Assembly: GCA_002083475.1 (NCBI GenBank) | Contig: LWDI01000062.1 | Location: 1-64,000, forward strand | DNA from: Proteobacteria bacterium SG_bin5 | GTDB taxonomy: Bacteria > Pseudomonadota > Alphaproteobacteria > Sphingomonadales > Sphingomonadaceae | Length of the DNA: 64,000 nt | Direction: 5' to 3' | Shown here: one piece after another, positions 17,752 through 27,625 of the stretch | Layout of the letters: every line of letters starts with the position of its first letter | How positions within the stretch are numbered: position 1 is the stretch's first letter | Notes under the pieces: model-generated | Databases searched by the model: none | Told to the model about the DNA's origin: nothing | Seen by the model: only the letters and a program-made list of their open reading frames with translations | Position numbers and translations under genes: made by a program

Positions 17752-18935
17752 CGCGCGAGCGCCGCGACGCCCGGCAGCGCCTTGCCTTCCATCCATTCGA
17801 GGAACGCGCCGCCCGCGGTCGAGACGAAGCTCATCGCGTCGGCCACCCCGGCGGCGTTGAGCGCGGCGACGGTATCGCCCCCGCCCGCGACCGAGACGAG
17901 CGAACCTTCGGCGGTCAGCGCGGCCGCCGTGCGCGCGAGCGCGACGGTCGCGGCGTCGAAGGGCGGCGTCTCGAACGCGCCGAGCGGGCCGTTCCACACC
18001 AGCGTGCGGCAGGTTTTGAGCACATCGCCCAAGGCCTCCACCGCCGCCGGGCCGATATCGAGAATCATCTCGTCGGGCGCGACTTCGTGGACGTTGCAGG
18101 TGCGCAGCGATGGCGGGTTCGCGGCGAATTCCTTCGCGACCACCACGTCATAGGGCAGATGGATGGTGCAGCCCGCGCTTTCGGCCGCCGCGAAAATTTG
18201 CTCGGCGGTGCCGGTCAGCTCATGCTCGCACAAGGACTTGCCGACATTCACCCCGCGCGCGGCGAGGAAGGTGTTCGCCATACCGCCGCCGATCACCAGA
18301 TGATCGACCCGCGCGACCAGATGCTTCAGCACGTCGAGCTTGGTCGAAACCTTGGCGCCGCCGACCACCGCCGCGACCGGATGCGTAGGATTGCCGAGCG
18401 CCTTGTCGAGCGCGTCGAGCTCGGCCTCCATCTGCCGTCCCGCGAAGGCGGGCAGCCGGTGCGCGAGGCCTTCGGTCGAGGCATGCGCGCGGTGCGCGGC
18501 GGAAAAGGCATCGTTCACGTACAGATCGCCGAGCGCGGCGAAGCGATCGATCGTCGCGGGATCGTTCTTCTCCTCGCCGCCGAAAAAGCGCGTATTTTCC
18601 AGCAGCGCGACGTCGCCGGGCTGGAGCGTCGCGATCGCCTCGACATCGCCTTCCCAATCGACATAGCGCACCGGGCGACCGAGCACGGCCGAAAAGGGCC
18701 GGGTGAGCTGCGCGGTCGAAAATTCGGGCGTGGGCGCCTTGGGCCGGCCGAAATGCGCGAGCACCAGCACGATCGCGCCCTTGTCCGCCAATTCGGCGAC
18801 GGTCGGCACGGCGGCGCGCAGGCGGGTGTCGTCGGAGACGGCGCCCTCGGCCATCGGCACGTTCAGATCCTCGCGCACCAACACGCGCTTGCCATGGACG
18901 TCGCCCATATCGTCCAGCGTCTTGAAAGCTCTCAC
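17748..18935 (-). CDS. pgk: Phosphoglycerate kinase
   Basis: A 395-residue glycolytic kinase: [20 protein letters not shown] at the start, substrate-binding VREDLNVPM, the hinge block [25 protein letters not shown] and the nucleotide-binding [14 protein letters not shown] near the C-terminus. The start is the GTG at 18935, with GGGAG upstream and overlapping the MOSC gene stop as GTGA. The longer frame upstream is not protein-like. It is sandwiched in a chain of overlapping genes: MOSC, pgk, oxygenase. Confidence 0.96.
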   Translation of the reverse strand: MRAFKTLDDMGDVHGKRVLVREDLNVPMAEGAVSDDTRLRAAVPTVAELADKGAIVLVLAHFGRPKAPTPEFSTAQLTRPFSAVLGRPVRYVDWEGDVEAIATLQPGDVALLENTRFFGGEEKNDPATIDRFAALGDLYVNDAFSAAHRAHASTEGLAHRLPAFAGRQMEAELDALDKALGNPTHPVAAVVGGAKVSTKLDVLKHLVARVDHLVIGGGMANTFLAARGVNVGKSLCEHELTGTAEQIFAAAESAGCTIHLPYDVVVAKEFAANPPSLRTCNVHEVAPDEMILDIGPAAVEALGDVLKTCRTLVWNGPLGAFETPPFDAATVALARTAAALTAEGSLVSVAGGGDTVAALNAAGVADAMSFVSTAGGAFLEWMEGKALPGVAALAR

Positions 18936-19408
18936 GCCACCAACTCCCCAAGATTTTCGATTTCGACCCTGTCCCCCACCGCGACCACGCCGCCGCTCAG
19001 CACGCGCGCGCAAATCCCGCCGCGCCAATCGGGGCGCAGCGCCGCCTGCAGGCCGGGGAGCAATTCGTCCATCCGCTGGCACGGATCGCATTCGATCGTG
19101 ACTTCGAGCCGGACGTCGCCGATCCGCAGCACCACGCCGGGCGCGCGCGGCAGATCGAGCCCCGCGACGAGCAGATTGGCGCGCCGTTCCCACCAGGGAA
19201 GATCGGCGCCGAGCTCGGCCATCGCCGCCGCCCAAGCATCGGCCCCGATCAGCGTCACTTGCCGGCGGTTACGCCCGCCGGGTTTGAGCCGGCCTTTGCA
19301 ATCGCCCTCGACACCGAATTCGGGCGCGATCGCCACGCGATCGAGCACGTCCATCGCCGCGCGGGGGGCGGCGTGGCGGGCGATGCCGGCAAGGGTGGCG
19401 GCGGTCAT
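18932..19408 (-). CDS. MOSC domain protein
   Basis: A 158-residue MOSC (molybdenum cofactor sulfurase C-terminal) domain protein. Seen are [20 protein letters not shown], then [15 protein letters not shown], the Cys motif [15 protein letters not shown] and the C-terminal [24 protein letters not shown] proteins carry sulfur or bind molybdenum cofactor; the conserved Cys in ECDPC is the likely sulfur carrier. It is co-transcribed with pgk through a GTGA overlap, an unusual partner for a glycolytic gene. Confidence 0.9.
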   Translation of the reverse strand: MTAATLAGIARHAAPRAAMDVLDRVAIAPEFGVEGDCKGRLKPGGRNRRQVTLIGADAWAAAMAELGADLPWWERRANLLVAGLDLPRAPGVVLRIGDVRLEVTIECDPCQRMDELLPGLQAALRPDWRGGICARVLSGGVVAVGDRVEIENLGELVA

Positions 19409-19444
19409 CTAGCCGCCGACCTCGGTGATCAGCGCCGGACGCGA

Positions 19445-19574
19445 ACTCCTCCCCCGGCGGGGGAGGTGTCGCCCGCGCAGCGGGTGACGGAGGGGTGTCC
19501 CCGGCAGATAGAGGGCGTCACCCCTCCACCATCGCTGCGCGATGGTCCCCCTCCCCTGCAAGGGGAGGAGCTTT
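19445..19574. repeat. Family A intergenic repeat
   Basis: A large palindrome between gap and the MOSC gene: arms ctcctcccccggcggggga and ctcccctgcaaggggaggag, with ggaggggtg / cacccctcc inside and the hairpin catcgctgcgcgatg. Confidence 0.75.
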
Positions 19575-19591
19575 TTCGCCCACACTAACCC

Positions 19592-19668
19592 GTTCGCCCC
19601 GAGCAGCGTCGAGGGGCGCGCCAAGGGGCACGTGCCTCGACTTGGCTCGGCGCGAACGGGGTTGAGGG
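19592..19668. repeat. Family E intergenic repeat, short form
   Basis: Opposed modules cgttcgccccgagcagcgtc and gacttggctcggcgcgaacg flank a gaggggcgcgccaagg / cacgtgcctc centre. This copy lacks the outer ctaggg ends of the 425-562 copy. It directly follows the gap gene and may act as its terminator. Confidence 0.65.
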
Positions 19669-19677
19669 CGCCGGACA

Positions 19678-20688
19678 TCAAATCAGCGCGGCCATCGCCT
19701 TGGCGGTGTCGACCATGCGGTTCGAGAAGCCCCATTCATTGTCGTACCAGCTGACGACACGCACCAGCTTGCCGTCGATCACCGCCGTCTCCAGGCTGTC
19801 GATCGTCGACGAGGCGGGCGCGTGGAGCAGGTCGATCGAGACCAAAGGGACCTCGCTATAATCGAGAATGCCCTTGAGCGCCGCGCTCTCCGAAGCGGCC
19901 TTCAGCACCGCGTTCACCTCGTCGCGGGTCACGTCGCGCTTGGGGGTGAAGGTCAGGTCGACCAGGCTCACGTCCGGCGTCGGCACGCGGATCGCCGAGC
20001 CGTCGAGCTTGCCCTTCAGCTCGGGCAGCACCTCGCCCACCGCGCGCGCGGCGCCGGTGGTGGTCGGGATCATGCTCATCGCCGCCGCGCGCGCGCGGCG
20101 CAGATCCTTGTGGACCTGATCGAGGATCTTCTGATCGTTGGTATAGGCGTGGACCGTCGTCATCAGCCCACGCTCGATGCCGAACGCCTCGTTCAGCACC
20201 TTGGCGACCGGCGCCAGGCAATTGGTGGTGCACGACGCGTTCGAGACGATGGTGTGATCGGCGGTCAGCTTGTCGTGATTGACGCCGTAGACCACCGTCA
20301 GATCGGCGCCCTTGGCCGGGGCCGAGATCAGCACGCGCTTGGCGCCCGCGTCGAGATGCTTTTGCGCCTGGTCGCGATCGGTGAAGAAGCCGGTGCATTC
20401 CAGCACCAGATCGATGCCGAGTTCGGCGTGGGGCAGCTTGGCCGGGTCACGCTCGGCGGTGACGCGGATGCGCTTGCCATCGATGACGAGGTCATTGCCC
20501 TCGGCGGCGACGGTGCCGGGATAGCGGCCATGGACCGAATCGCGCTCGAACAGCCAGGCGTTCGACTTGGCGTCGGCCAAATCGTTGATCGCGACCAGTT
20601 CGAGGCCGGTATCGCCCTGTTCGAGCATCGCCCGCGCGACGAGGCGACCGATGCGCCCGAAACCGTTGATCGCTACCTTCACCGTCAT
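19678..20688 (-). CDS. gap: Glyceraldehyde-3-phosphate dehydrogenase, type I
   Basis: A 336-residue enzyme oxidising glyceraldehyde 3-phosphate with NAD. The Rossmann motif INGFGRIGR starts at residue 7; the catalytic Cys153 is in [40 protein letters not shown] and the C-terminal [14 protein letters not shown] are all present. The ATG at 20688 has GGAG upstream. It follows tkt by 13 bases on the same strand, so the two probably share a transcript. Confidence 0.97.
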   Translation of the reverse strand: MTVKVAINGFGRIGRLVARAMLEQGDTGLELVAINDLADAKSNAWLFERDSVHGRYPGTVAAEGNDLVIDGKRIRVTAERDPAKLPHAELGIDLVLECTGFFTDRDQAQKHLDAGAKRVLISAPAKGADLTVVYGVNHDKLTADHTIVSNASCTTNCLAPVAKVLNEAFGIERGLMTTVHAYTNDQKILDQVHKDLRRARAAAMSMIPTTTGAARAVGEVLPELKGKLDGSAIRVPTPDVSLVDLTFTPKRDVTRDEVNAVLKAASESAALKGILDYSEVPLVSIDLLHAPASSTIDSLETAVIDGKLVRVVSWYDNEWGFSNRMVDTAKAMAALI

Positions 20689-20701
20689 TCGATCCACTCC
20701 A

Positions 20702-22669
20702 TTACTTCGCCAATTTGGCCATGATCGCCGGCACGATCGCCGCCGCCGTCAGCCCGAAATGCCGATACAAATCCTCGGCCGGGGCCGAGGCGCCGAAGCC
20801 GTCGATCCCGAAGCGCAGGCCGTCCGCCCCGGTCCAACGTTCCCAGCCGAAGGTCGTGCCCGCCTCGATCGAGACTTTGAGCGTGTCGGCGGGGAGCAGC
20901 TCGGCCTGATAGTCGGTGTCTTGCGCGGCGAAGCGCGTCCAGCTGGGCATCGAGACGACATCGGCGCCGATGCCTTGCGCCTCGAGCGCCTCGGCGACTT
21001 GCACCGCGAGGCTTACCTCGGAGCCGGTCGCGATCAGGACCACGGCGCGGGGCGCCTGAGCGGCGCGCAAGCGATAGGCCCCGCGCGCGCTGAGCATCCC
21101 GCCTTCGGCGCGCAGCGTCGGCAGATTTTGGCGCGACAAGGCGAGCAGCGACGGCCCCTCGGCGCGGGCGAGCGCGAGGGTCCAGCATTCGGCGGTCTCG
21201 ACCGCATCGCAGGGGCGGAAGACTTCGAGATTGGGGATCATCCGCAGGCTTTGCAGATGCTCGATCGGCTGGTGCGTCGGGCCGTCCTCGCCCAGCCCGA
21301 TCGAATCATGCGTCATCACGTAAATGACGCGGGCACGCTGGAGCGCCGACAGCCGAATCGCGGCGCGCGCATAATCGGCGAAAACCAGGAAAGTCCCGCC
21401 ATAGGGGATGACGCCGCCATGCAGCGCCATGCCGTTCATCGCCGCCGCCATGCCGAATTCGCGAATGCCGTAATAGAGATAGCGGCCGCCGTAATTTTCG
21501 GACGTCAGCGGCGCGGTGGCGGCGGTCTTGGTGTTGTTCGAGCCGGTCAAATCGGCCGAGCCGCCGATCAGTTCGGGAACGAGCGGGGTGATCGCCTCGA
21601 GCGCCATTTCGCTCGCCTTGCGCGTCGCGATCTTCGGCGCCTCGGCGATGAGCTTGGCGACGAACGCCTCGGCCTCGCCCTGGGGCGCGGGGAGCGTGCC
21701 CGCGATGCGGCGCTCGAATTCGGCGCGCTCGGGATGCGCGGCGAGGCGCGCTTCCCAGGCGGCGCGCGCGTCCGCGGCGCGTTTGCCCGCGCGCAGCCAG
21801 GCCTCGCGAATCGCATCGGGGATGTCGAACGGCGCCGCGCTCCAGCCGAGCGCCTCGCGCGCGCCCGCGACTTCGGCGGCGCCGAGCGGGGCGCCATGCG
21901 TCTTGGCGGTGCCCTGTTTGGTCGGCGCGCCCTTGCCGATCACCGTGCGGCAGCGGATCAGCGAGGGGCGCGGATCGGCGGCGGCCTCGGCGAGCGCTTC
22001 GGCGACGGCGGCGAAATCATGCCCGTCGCATTCGACGACATGCCAGCCGGTCGCGGCGAAGCGCGCGGGGATGTCTTCGCTCGACGAAAGCGAGACCGCG
22101 CCGTCGATGGTGATCTGGTTATCGTCCCACAGCACGTTCAGCCGGCCGAGCTTCAAATGCCCGGCGAGCCCGATCGCTTCGTGGTTGATGCCCTCCATCA
22201 GGCAGCCGTCGCCCGCGATCACCCAGGTGCGGTGATCGACCAGCGCGTCGCCGAACAGCGCGTTCAGATGCCGCTCGGCGACCGCCATGCCGACCGCCAT
22301 GGCGAGCCCCTGCCCCAACGGCCCGGTCGTGCATTCGACGCCGGCGAGCTCGAAATTCTCGGGGTGGCCGGCGCAGGGGCTGCCCAATTGGCGGAACGCC
22401 TTGATGTCGTCGATCGTCGGGCGGGCATAGCCCGTCAGGTGCAGCAGCGCGTAGATCAGCATCGATCCGTGCCCTGCCGAGAGCACGAAGCGGTCGCGAT
22501 CGGCCCAATGCGGATCGGCGGGATCGAATTTCAGAAACTGGGTGAACAGCACCGTCGCCGCGTCGGCCATGCCCATCGGCATGCCGGGATGGCCCGAATT
22601 GGCGGCCTCGACCGCGTCCATCGCGAGCGCGCGAATGGCATTGGCGAGTTGTTGGTCGGTCGCGGCCAT
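20702..22669 (-). CDS. tkt: Transketolase
   Basis: A 655-residue thiamine diphosphate enzyme moving two-carbon units between sugar phosphates. Domain order is clear: [18 protein letters not shown], the TPP-binding block [20 protein letters not shown], the central pyrimidine domain [13 protein letters not shown] with [12 protein letters not shown], and the C-terminal domain with [14 protein letters not shown] and [11 protein letters not shown]. The ATG at 22669 gives [20 protein letters not shown]. It is divergent from the zapA cluster and leads gap. Confidence 0.97.
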   Translation of the reverse strand: MAATDQQLANAIRALAMDAVEAANSGHPGMPMGMADAATVLFTQFLKFDPADPHWADRDRFVLSAGHGSMLIYALLHLTGYARPTIDDIKAFRQLGSPCAGHPENFELAGVECTTGPLGQGLAMAVGMAVAERHLNALFGDALVDHRTWVIAGDGCLMEGINHEAIGLAGHLKLGRLNVLWDDNQITIDGAVSLSSSEDIPARFAATGWHVVECDGHDFAAVAEALAEAAADPRPSLIRCRTVIGKGAPTKQGTAKTHGAPLGAAEVAGAREALGWSAAPFDIPDAIREAWLRAGKRAADARAAWEARLAAHPERAEFERRIAGTLPAPQGEAEAFVAKLIAEAPKIATRKASEMALEAITPLVPELIGGSADLTGSNNTKTAATAPLTSENYGGRYLYYGIREFGMAAAMNGMALHGGVIPYGGTFLVFADYARAAIRLSALQRARVIYVMTHDSIGLGEDGPTHQPIEHLQSLRMIPNLEVFRPCDAVETAECWTLALARAEGPSLLALSRQNLPTLRAEGGMLSARGAYRLRAAQAPRAVVLIATGSEVSLAVQVAEALEAQGIGADVVSMPSWTRFAAQDTDYQAELLPADTLKVSIEAGTTFGWERWTGADGLRFGIDGFGASAPAEDLYRHFGLTAAAIVPAIMAKLAK

Positions 22670-22802
22670 TGGGTCTCCGCTGCGGCCCCGGGGGCCTTGA
22701 GTCGAAAGTTGCGCGCGTCTTTGCGGCGCGGCGGCGCCCCCGTCAACCGCCTGACCGCCCGCCCCGCTTGCGGCCCCCGCAAGCCATGCTAGGCTGACGC
22801 GC

Positions 22803-22970
22803 ATGGCGGAAGCGATGGCGCGGATCGAAGCCGCGCTCGATCGGATCGAGCGCGCGGCGGCGCGGCACCAGGAAAGGGCCGAAGCGCTGGCGGCGCGGCA
22901 CGCCCGGCTGCGCGAACGCGTGGCGGCGGCGGTCGAAGCGCTCGACGCGCTCGGCGAGCGCCATGGCTGA
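22803..22970 (+). CDS. Small coiled-coil protein upstream of ZapA
   Basis: A 55-residue frame starting MAEAMARIEAALDRIERAAA and continuing in Ala-, Arg- and Glu-rich heptads to GERHG. The composition and the lack of Pro indicate one continuous amphipathic helix. Its last eight bases overlap the zapA start (ATGGCTGA), so it is translated with zapA. I do not recognise a named family; a role beside ZapA, as a division-ring coiled-coil partner, is only suggested by position. It is too short for many automatic annotations. Confidence 0.7.
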   Translation: MAEAMARIEAALDRIERAAARHQERAEALAARHARLRERVAAAVEALDALGERHG

Positions 22971-23262
22971 GGTGGTGATCGCGCTCGGCGGGCGGCTCTA
23001 TCCGGTCGCCTGCGCCGATGGCCAGGAGGATCATCTGCGCGCGCTCGGCGCGACGCTCGCCGACTTATGGCCCCAGGCGCAGCGCGCCGCCGGCGCCGCC
23101 CCCGCCGAGCGCGTGCTGCTGCTGATCGCGCTGATGCTCGCCGATGCGCTGGCAGAGGCACGCGCGGCGCCATCGGGGCTCGACGCGGCGCGGCTCGACC
23201 AAGTCGCCGCCCGGCTCGAAGCTTTGGCGGAAAGCCTTGAGGAAGGCGCGCAAAACCCCTAG
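22963..23262 (+). CDS. zapA: Cell division protein ZapA
   Basis: A 99-residue protein with the ZapA pattern: MAEVVIALGGRLYPVACADG, then QEDHLRALGATLADLW and a long C-terminal helix through LLIALMLADALAEA. ZapA bundles FtsZ filaments at mid-cell. Gene order zapA, 6S RNA, fthC is the conserved arrangement seen in many proteobacteria. It overlaps the small coiled-coil gene upstream. Confidence 0.9.
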   Translation: MAEVVIALGGRLYPVACADGQEDHLRALGATLADLWPQAQRAAGAAPAERVLLLIALMLADALAEARAAPSGLDAARLDQVAARLEALAESLEEGAQNP

Positions 23263-23263
23263 A

Positions 23264-23408
23264 TAGGCCAGTGGCGGGTACTGCCCGGCACGAGCTTTAG
23301 GAACATCCCTGAGGCGATATCACCATCCACGGGGGCTGTCCCTACCCGGGCCCTGGCCCAGGCACATGGTCCCCACCTGACGTTGAGGCGTCAGAGGATA
23401 TTCGAGCA
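23264..23408 (+). ncRNA. ssrS: 6S RNA
   Basis: The roughly 145 bases between zapA and fthC hold the alphaproteobacterial 6S RNA pattern: ggcgggtactgcccggcacg near the 5' side, ccctgaggcgatatcaccat, and a complementary 3' side with ggcccaggcacatggtcccc. The transcript mimics an open promoter and sequesters housekeeping RNA polymerase in stationary phase. Position between zapA and fthC is the classical one. Ends are approximate. A 6-bp hairpin, ctgacg / cgtcag at 23377-23394, forms part of the 3' region. Confidence 0.85.
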
Positions 23409-23416
23409 AACGACCC

Positions 23417-23962
23417 ATGGTGGTCCCGCCACTTGCCCCCACCAAGACCGAGCTGCGCGCCGCGATGCGCCTCGCGCGGCGGGCGTTCGCGCCGGTGCCG
23501 ATCGCGCCGCCCGCGCAATTCCTGGAGCGGCTCGCCGCGCCGGGGGTGATCGCCGCTTATCTGCCGGTCGCCGGCGAGGCCGATCCCGCGCTGCTCGTCG
23601 CCGCCGCGATCGACCGCGGCTGGCGGCTCGCGCTGCCGCGCGTGACGCGCCGCGACGCGCCGATGCAGTTCCTCGACGGCGCCGCGCCGCGCGAGGCCGG
23701 CCCGCTCGGGCTCACTCAACCGATCGCGACCGCCGCCGCGCTGGCGCCCGATCTGATCCTCACCCCGCTCGTCGCGTTCGACGCGCGGCTCAACCGATTG
23801 GGGCAAGGCGCGGGCTTTTACGACCGTGCGTTCGCCGACCACCCGCGCGCCTTGCGGATCGGCGTCGCCTGGTCCATCCAGCAAGCGCCGACGGTGCCGA
23901 CCGACCCTTGGGACGTGCCGCTCGACGCGCTCATCACCGAGAAAGGCTGGTTCGATCGATGA
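23417..23962 (+). CDS. fthC: 5-formyltetrahydrofolate cyclo-ligase
   Basis: A 181-residue enzyme converting 5-formyl-THF to 5,10-methenyl-THF with ATP. Typical features are KTELRAAMRLARRAF at the start, the central VIAAYLPVAGEADPALL, and RLGQGAGFYDRAF, the nucleotide-binding GxGxGFYD loop. The C-terminus has QQAPTVPTDPWDVPLDALIT. The gene is often called ygfA or fau. It lies just after 6S RNA, as in many proteobacteria, and overlaps the next gene as ATGA. Confidence 0.93.
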   Translation: MVVPPLAPTKTELRAAMRLARRAFAPVPIAPPAQFLERLAAPGVIAAYLPVAGEADPALLVAAAIDRGWRLALPRVTRRDAPMQFLDGAAPREAGPLGLTQPIATAAALAPDLILTPLVAFDARLNRLGQGAGFYDRAFADHPRALRIGVAWSIQQAPTVPTDPWDVPLDALITEKGWFDR

Positions 23963-24174
23963 CCCCCAGTTGGCGCAAACCCGCGGGCGCGCTGCTGCTA
24001 CTGGTGCTGATCGCGCTATGGGCGGGGCTGATCGCGAGCCTGTCGCGCGTGATCGGTGGCTTGCCCGCGCTCGCGCAAGCGGGATTTTACCTCGTCACCG
24101 GGCTGATCTGGATCGCGCCCTTGAAGCCGCTCTTGCGCTGGATGGAGACGGGCCGCTGGCGCGCGCAAAAATAG
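23959..24174 (+). CDS. DUF2842 family small membrane protein
   Basis: A 71-residue protein with two hydrophobic helices, PAGALLLLVLIALWAGLIAS and a second one around FYLVTGLIWIAPLKPLLRWM. The ending KPLLRWMETGRW is typical of DUF2842. The ATG at 23959 overlaps the fthC stop (ATGA). Function is unknown. Confidence 0.85.
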   Translation: MTPSWRKPAGALLLLVLIALWAGLIASLSRVIGGLPALAQAGFYLVTGLIWIAPLKPLLRWMETGRWRAQK

Positions 24175-24200
24175 GCCCCTTTCGCGGTGACGAAAGGGGC
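24175..24200 (-). terminator. Intrinsic terminator shared by convergent genes
   Basis: A perfect 10-bp stem, gcccctttcg / cgaaaggggc, with a 6-base loop lies between the convergent DUF2842 and PRC-barrel genes. On the minus strand it is followed by ctatttttg, a T-rich tail, so it terminates the PRC-barrel transcript best. It may also stop the plus-strand transcript. Confidence 0.7.
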
Positions 24201-24227
24201 GAGTGATCTAGGGAGTGGAACGCGGGG

Positions 24228-24599
24228 TTAGCGATAGTTGAACCCGTAATAGCTATACACCTGCTCGCCATAGGCGTCGTTATAATCGGGCTCTTGATCG
24301 CTATAATGCGGCGCGCCCTGCAGTTGCTCCTTGGTCACGTCGACCATATAGCCGCCATGCTCGGTGTTATAGGTCAGCGCGTCCCAGGGCAGCGGATAGC
24401 GATCGGTGCCGATGCCGAGGAACCCGCCGAAGGTCATCACCGCATAATCGACTTGGCCCGAAAGCTTGTCGACCATGAAATGTTCGATCGTGCCGAGCCG
24501 CTCGCCCTGCAGATTGTAAACCGCGGTGCCTTCGACCTTGTTCGAGGCGATCAGATCGCTGGTTTCCTGGGTGTCGAGATTATGGGTGGTGTCCATCAT
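24228..24599 (-). CDS. PRC-barrel domain protein
   Basis: A 123-residue soluble protein with a PRC barrel: ASNKVEGTAVYNLQGERLGT, then IEHFMVDKLSGQVDYAVMTF and GGFLGIGTDRYPLPWDALTY. The C-terminal tail is acidic and Tyr-rich (DYNDAYGEQVYSYYGFNYR). PRC-barrel proteins of this size are often stress-related. Two ATGs in a row (24599, 24596) are possible starts; GAGG precedes both. A terminator follows. Confidence 0.88.
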   Translation of the reverse strand: MMDTTHNLDTQETSDLIASNKVEGTAVYNLQGERLGTIEHFMVDKLSGQVDYAVMTFGGFLGIGTDRYPLPWDALTYNTEHGGYMVDVTKEQLQGAPHYSDQEPDYNDAYGEQVYSYYGFNYR

Positions 24600-24717
24600 G
24601 CCCTCTTGGCTTGTTGGCGCGCCCGGACGGCCGCGCTTCCAAGAGGCTCAACGCATGGCACCGCGCGCTTGCGGCAACGCTTGGTCGCTCGCTCGGCTCG
24701 GTTCGACGGAATGGAAA

Positions 24718-24794
24718 TGGCGCGAGTGACGGGGCTCGAACCCGCGACCTCCGGCGTGACAGGCCGGCGCTCTAACCGACTGAGCTACACCCGC
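24718..24794 (-). tRNA. tRNA-Asp (GTC)
   Basis: The minus strand folds as a 77-base tRNA. The acceptor stem is GCGGGTG / CACTCGC with an encoded GCCA 3' end. The D-arm has GCTCAGTCGGTTAGAGC, the anticodon stem-loop CCGGCCTGTCACGCCGG carries GTC, and the T-arm is GCGGGTTCGAACCCCGT. All stems pair, with one G-T in the acceptor. Confidence 0.97.
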
Positions 24795-24902
24795 GCTTCG
24801 GTTGAGGCGGCGCGGATAGGCGAGCGCGCGGGGGCTGTCAACAGGCGAATGGGCGCAACGAAACCTATTCTTCCCCGTAGACGGGGAGGCTCCTTTCCTG
24901 GT

Positions 24903-26075
24903 TCACCGCCCGCGCCCGGCGCGGCGCCTTTGTTCGAGCGTGCCATGTTCGAACAAGAAGCTCGCGATGTCGGGCTTGCCGGCGGCGGCGATCACGGTCT
25001 GCGCGATGATCAGGATCGGCACCGCGAGCAGCGCCCCCGCGGTGCCCCACACCCAGCCCCAAAAGCTCAAGGAAATCAGGATCATGATCGGGTTGATCGT
25101 CAAGCGGTGGCCGACGATCAACGGGGTGATGACATTGGCCTCGAGCAGATGCGAGCCGATCATGATCGCCGCCGGCAGCAGCGCGACCCACAAATCGCTG
25201 AACACCATCATCCCGCCGAGCGCGAGCAGCACCGCCGCCACGATCGGCCCGAAATAAGGCACGTAATTGAGCAAGGCGACGATCCCGCCCCACATCGCGG
25301 GATAAGGCATCCCCATCGCCCAGAGGCACCCCGCCAGGAACACGCCGAGCGACGCGTTGATCACGGTGATCGTGCCCAAATAGGCCGAGGTATCGTCGAC
25401 CACGTCCTGGATCACCCGCGCGGTCGCCATCGCGCCGTCGAAGCTCGCGCGACTAGTGATCGTCTCGCGCCGCAGCCGCGTCCATCCGGCCAGGAAAAAA
25501 TACACGACCAGGATGCCGAAGAAGATATGCACGAACACCGAAGGCGCCGAGGTCGCGATCAGATCGACGAGCGAGCTCGGCGGCGCCTGTTGCGTCTGCG
25601 CCGCGCGCGCGACCGAACGCGCCGAGCCCGCCGCGAATTTCATCGCGGTGCGATCGATATATTTCTCCAGGCTCTGATAAAGTTCGAGCACCGGGCGCAA
25701 ATTCATCTGGATGCGCCCGATCCGCTCGGGGAGCATCCGGAAGAAGGCGACCGCCGGCACCACGATCGCGGCGAGCGCGACATTGGCGGCGGCGAGAAAC
25801 CCCGTCACGCAGAACAGCGCCGCGATCGGCGAAGGTACGCGCCGCCGCTCGAGCCATTCGAGCACGGGCACCAAGGCGATCGCAATCACCAGCGCGGCGG
25901 TCAAAGGCAGGAAGAATTCGGCGCCCGCCTTCAAGCCGAAAGGCAGCGCGAGCAACAGCCCGAGCCCGGCGATCAGCGTGAGCGCGGCGAGCAGCCGGTC
26001 GCGGCGCCGCAGCGCCTCCATATCGGCGCTGGCCGGCGCTTCCGCCTCGTTCAGACCTTCATAGGGTTTGTCCAC
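24903..26075 (-). CDS. AI-2E family transporter (PerM/TqsA type)
   Basis: A roughly 390-residue membrane protein with about seven or eight hydrophobic helices. It has the family layout: paired N-terminal helices, a long soluble loop with the IQMNLRPVLELYQSLEKYID helix, and the C-terminal signature MWGGIVALLNYVPYFGPIVA, then EANVITPLIVGHRLTINPI. Members export small molecules or act as Na/H antiporters; quorum-signal transport is proven for few. The GTG at 26075 with GAGGGAG upstream is preferred; an ATG at 26108 in frame is also possible. It is divergent from glpK. Confidence 0.88.
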   Translation of the reverse strand: MDKPYEGLNEAEAPASADMEALRRRDRLLAALTLIAGLGLLLALPFGLKAGAEFFLPLTAALVIAIALVPVLEWLERRRVPSPIAALFCVTGFLAAANVALAAIVVPAVAFFRMLPERIGRIQMNLRPVLELYQSLEKYIDRTAMKFAAGSARSVARAAQTQQAPPSSLVDLIATSAPSVFVHIFFGILVVYFFLAGWTRLRRETITSRASFDGAMATARVIQDVVDDTSAYLGTITVINASLGVFLAGCLWAMGMPYPAMWGGIVALLNYVPYFGPIVAAVLLALGGMMVFSDLWVALLPAAIMIGSHLLEANVITPLIVGHRLTINPIMILISLSFWGWVWGTAGALLAVPILIIAQTVIAAAGKPDIASFLFEHGTLEQRRRAGRGR

Positions 26076-26143
26076 GGTCACTCCCTCGGCGTGCCACTCT
26101 AGCGCCATTCCCAGCCGCTGTAATCCCGGCTAGCGTGCCCGTC

Positions 26144-27625
26144 ATGACCGAGCTGCTGCTGGTGATCGACGCGGGCACCACCTCCACCCGCGCCATGGCC
26201 TTCGCCCCCGATGGGCAATGTGTGGCGACGCGCGCGGCCGAACTCACGCAACATTATCCCCAAGCCGGCTGGGTGGAGCATGACGCGGGCGAAATTTGGG
26301 CGCGCACGCGGCAAATGGCGGCGGCGGTGATCGAAGCCGTGGGCGGCCCCGCGCGGATCGCCGCGATCGGCATCACCAACCAGCGCGAGACGGTGGTGTT
26401 TTGGGACAAGGCGCGCGGCGAGCCGCTCGCCCCCGCGATCGTCTGGCAGGATCGCCGCACCGCCGCCGATTGCGCCGCGCTGAAGGAGGCGGAGCACGAG
26501 CCCGGCGTTCAGGCCAAGACCGGGCTGCTGCTCGATCCCTATTTCTCGGGCAGCAAGATCGGCTGGGCGATGCGCCATTGGCCGCAACTCGCCGAGGCGG
26601 GCGATCGATTGGCGATCGGCACGGTCGAAAGCTGGCTGGTGTGGAAGCTCACCGAAGGGCTGCACATCACCGACGCGACCAACGCCAGCCGCACCGCGCT
26701 GATGGCGATCGGCAGCGGCGGTTGGGACGATGGGCTGATCGATCTGTTCGCGGCGCCGCGCCGTGCGCTCCCCGAGATCGTGGATTGCGCCGGCCGCTTC
26801 GCCGAAACGCGCGCGTTCGGCGGCGCGATCCCGATCTGCGGGCTCGCCGGCGATCAACAGGCGGCGACGATCGGGCAGGCCTGCCTCGCCCCCGGCGAGA
26901 CCAAGGCGACCTTCGGCACGGGCGCCTTCATCTTGACCATGGCGGGCGCCACCCCGCCGGTCTCGCGCCACCGGCTGCTCTCGACCATCGCCTGGCAGCT
27001 GGGCGGGCGCCGCGCCTATGCGCTCGAAGGATCGGTGTTCGTCGCCGGGAGCCTGATCAAATGGCTGCGCGACGCGCTGGGGCTGATCCCCGACGCGGCG
27101 AGCACAGCGCGCCTCGCCGAATCGGTCGCCGACAATGGCGGCGTCTATCTGGTCCCCGCGCTCGCCGGGCTCGGCGCGCCCTGGTGGCGGCCGGAGGCGC
27201 GCGCGGCGATCACGGGCCTCAGCTTCGCCGCCGACCGCGCGCATCTGGTGCGCGCCGCGCTCGAGGCGATGGCGCATCAAAGCCATGATCTGATGACCGC
27301 CTTCGCCGCCGACGGGTGCGATTGGCAGACGCTCAAGATCGACGGCGGGATGGTCGGCAATGATTGGCTCGCGCAGGACCTGGCCGACATGCTCGCGATT
27401 CCCGTCGAGCGCCCGGCCTTCGCCGAGACCACCGCGCTCGGCGCGGCGATGCTCGCGGGCGTCGGCTGTGGCTTGTTCAAGGACTTGGCCGAGGCGAGCG
27501 TGCTACGCGGCGCGGTCGAAAGCTTCACTCCGCGCCTGGACGAATCGGCGCGCGCGCGGCGGCTCGCGGGCTGGGCCGGCGCGGTGCGTTCGGTGCTCGA
27601 CGCACGTCAAGGCGCCGCCGGTTAA
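26144..27625 (+). CDS. glpK: Glycerol kinase
   Basis: A 493-residue FGGY-family kinase phosphorylating glycerol. The N-terminal phosphate loop is VIDAGTTSTRAMAF; AIGITNQRETVVFWDK, IVWQDRRTA and ICGLAGDQQAATIGQA are the usual glycerol kinase blocks. KIDGGMVGNDWLAQDLAD and TTALGAAMLAGVG close the second domain. The ATG at 26144 has no clear Shine-Dalgarno. No glpF, glpD or glpR lies next to it, so the glycerol genes are scattered. Confidence 0.95.
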   Translation: MTELLLVIDAGTTSTRAMAFAPDGQCVATRAAELTQHYPQAGWVEHDAGEIWARTRQMAAAVIEAVGGPARIAAIGITNQRETVVFWDKARGEPLAPAIVWQDRRTAADCAALKEAEHEPGVQAKTGLLLDPYFSGSKIGWAMRHWPQLAEAGDRLAIGTVESWLVWKLTEGLHITDATNASRTALMAIGSGGWDDGLIDLFAAPRRALPEIVDCAGRFAETRAFGGAIPICGLAGDQQAATIGQACLAPGETKATFGTGAFILTMAGATPPVSRHRLLSTIAWQLGGRRAYALEGSVFVAGSLIKWLRDALGLIPDAASTARLAESVADNGGVYLVPALAGLGAPWWRPEARAAITGLSFAADRAHLVRAALEAMAHQSHDLMTAFAADGCDWQTLKIDGGMVGNDWLAQDLADMLAIPVERPAFAETTALGAAMLAGVGCGLFKDLAEASVLRGAVESFTPRLDESARARRLAGWAGAVRSVLDARQGAAG

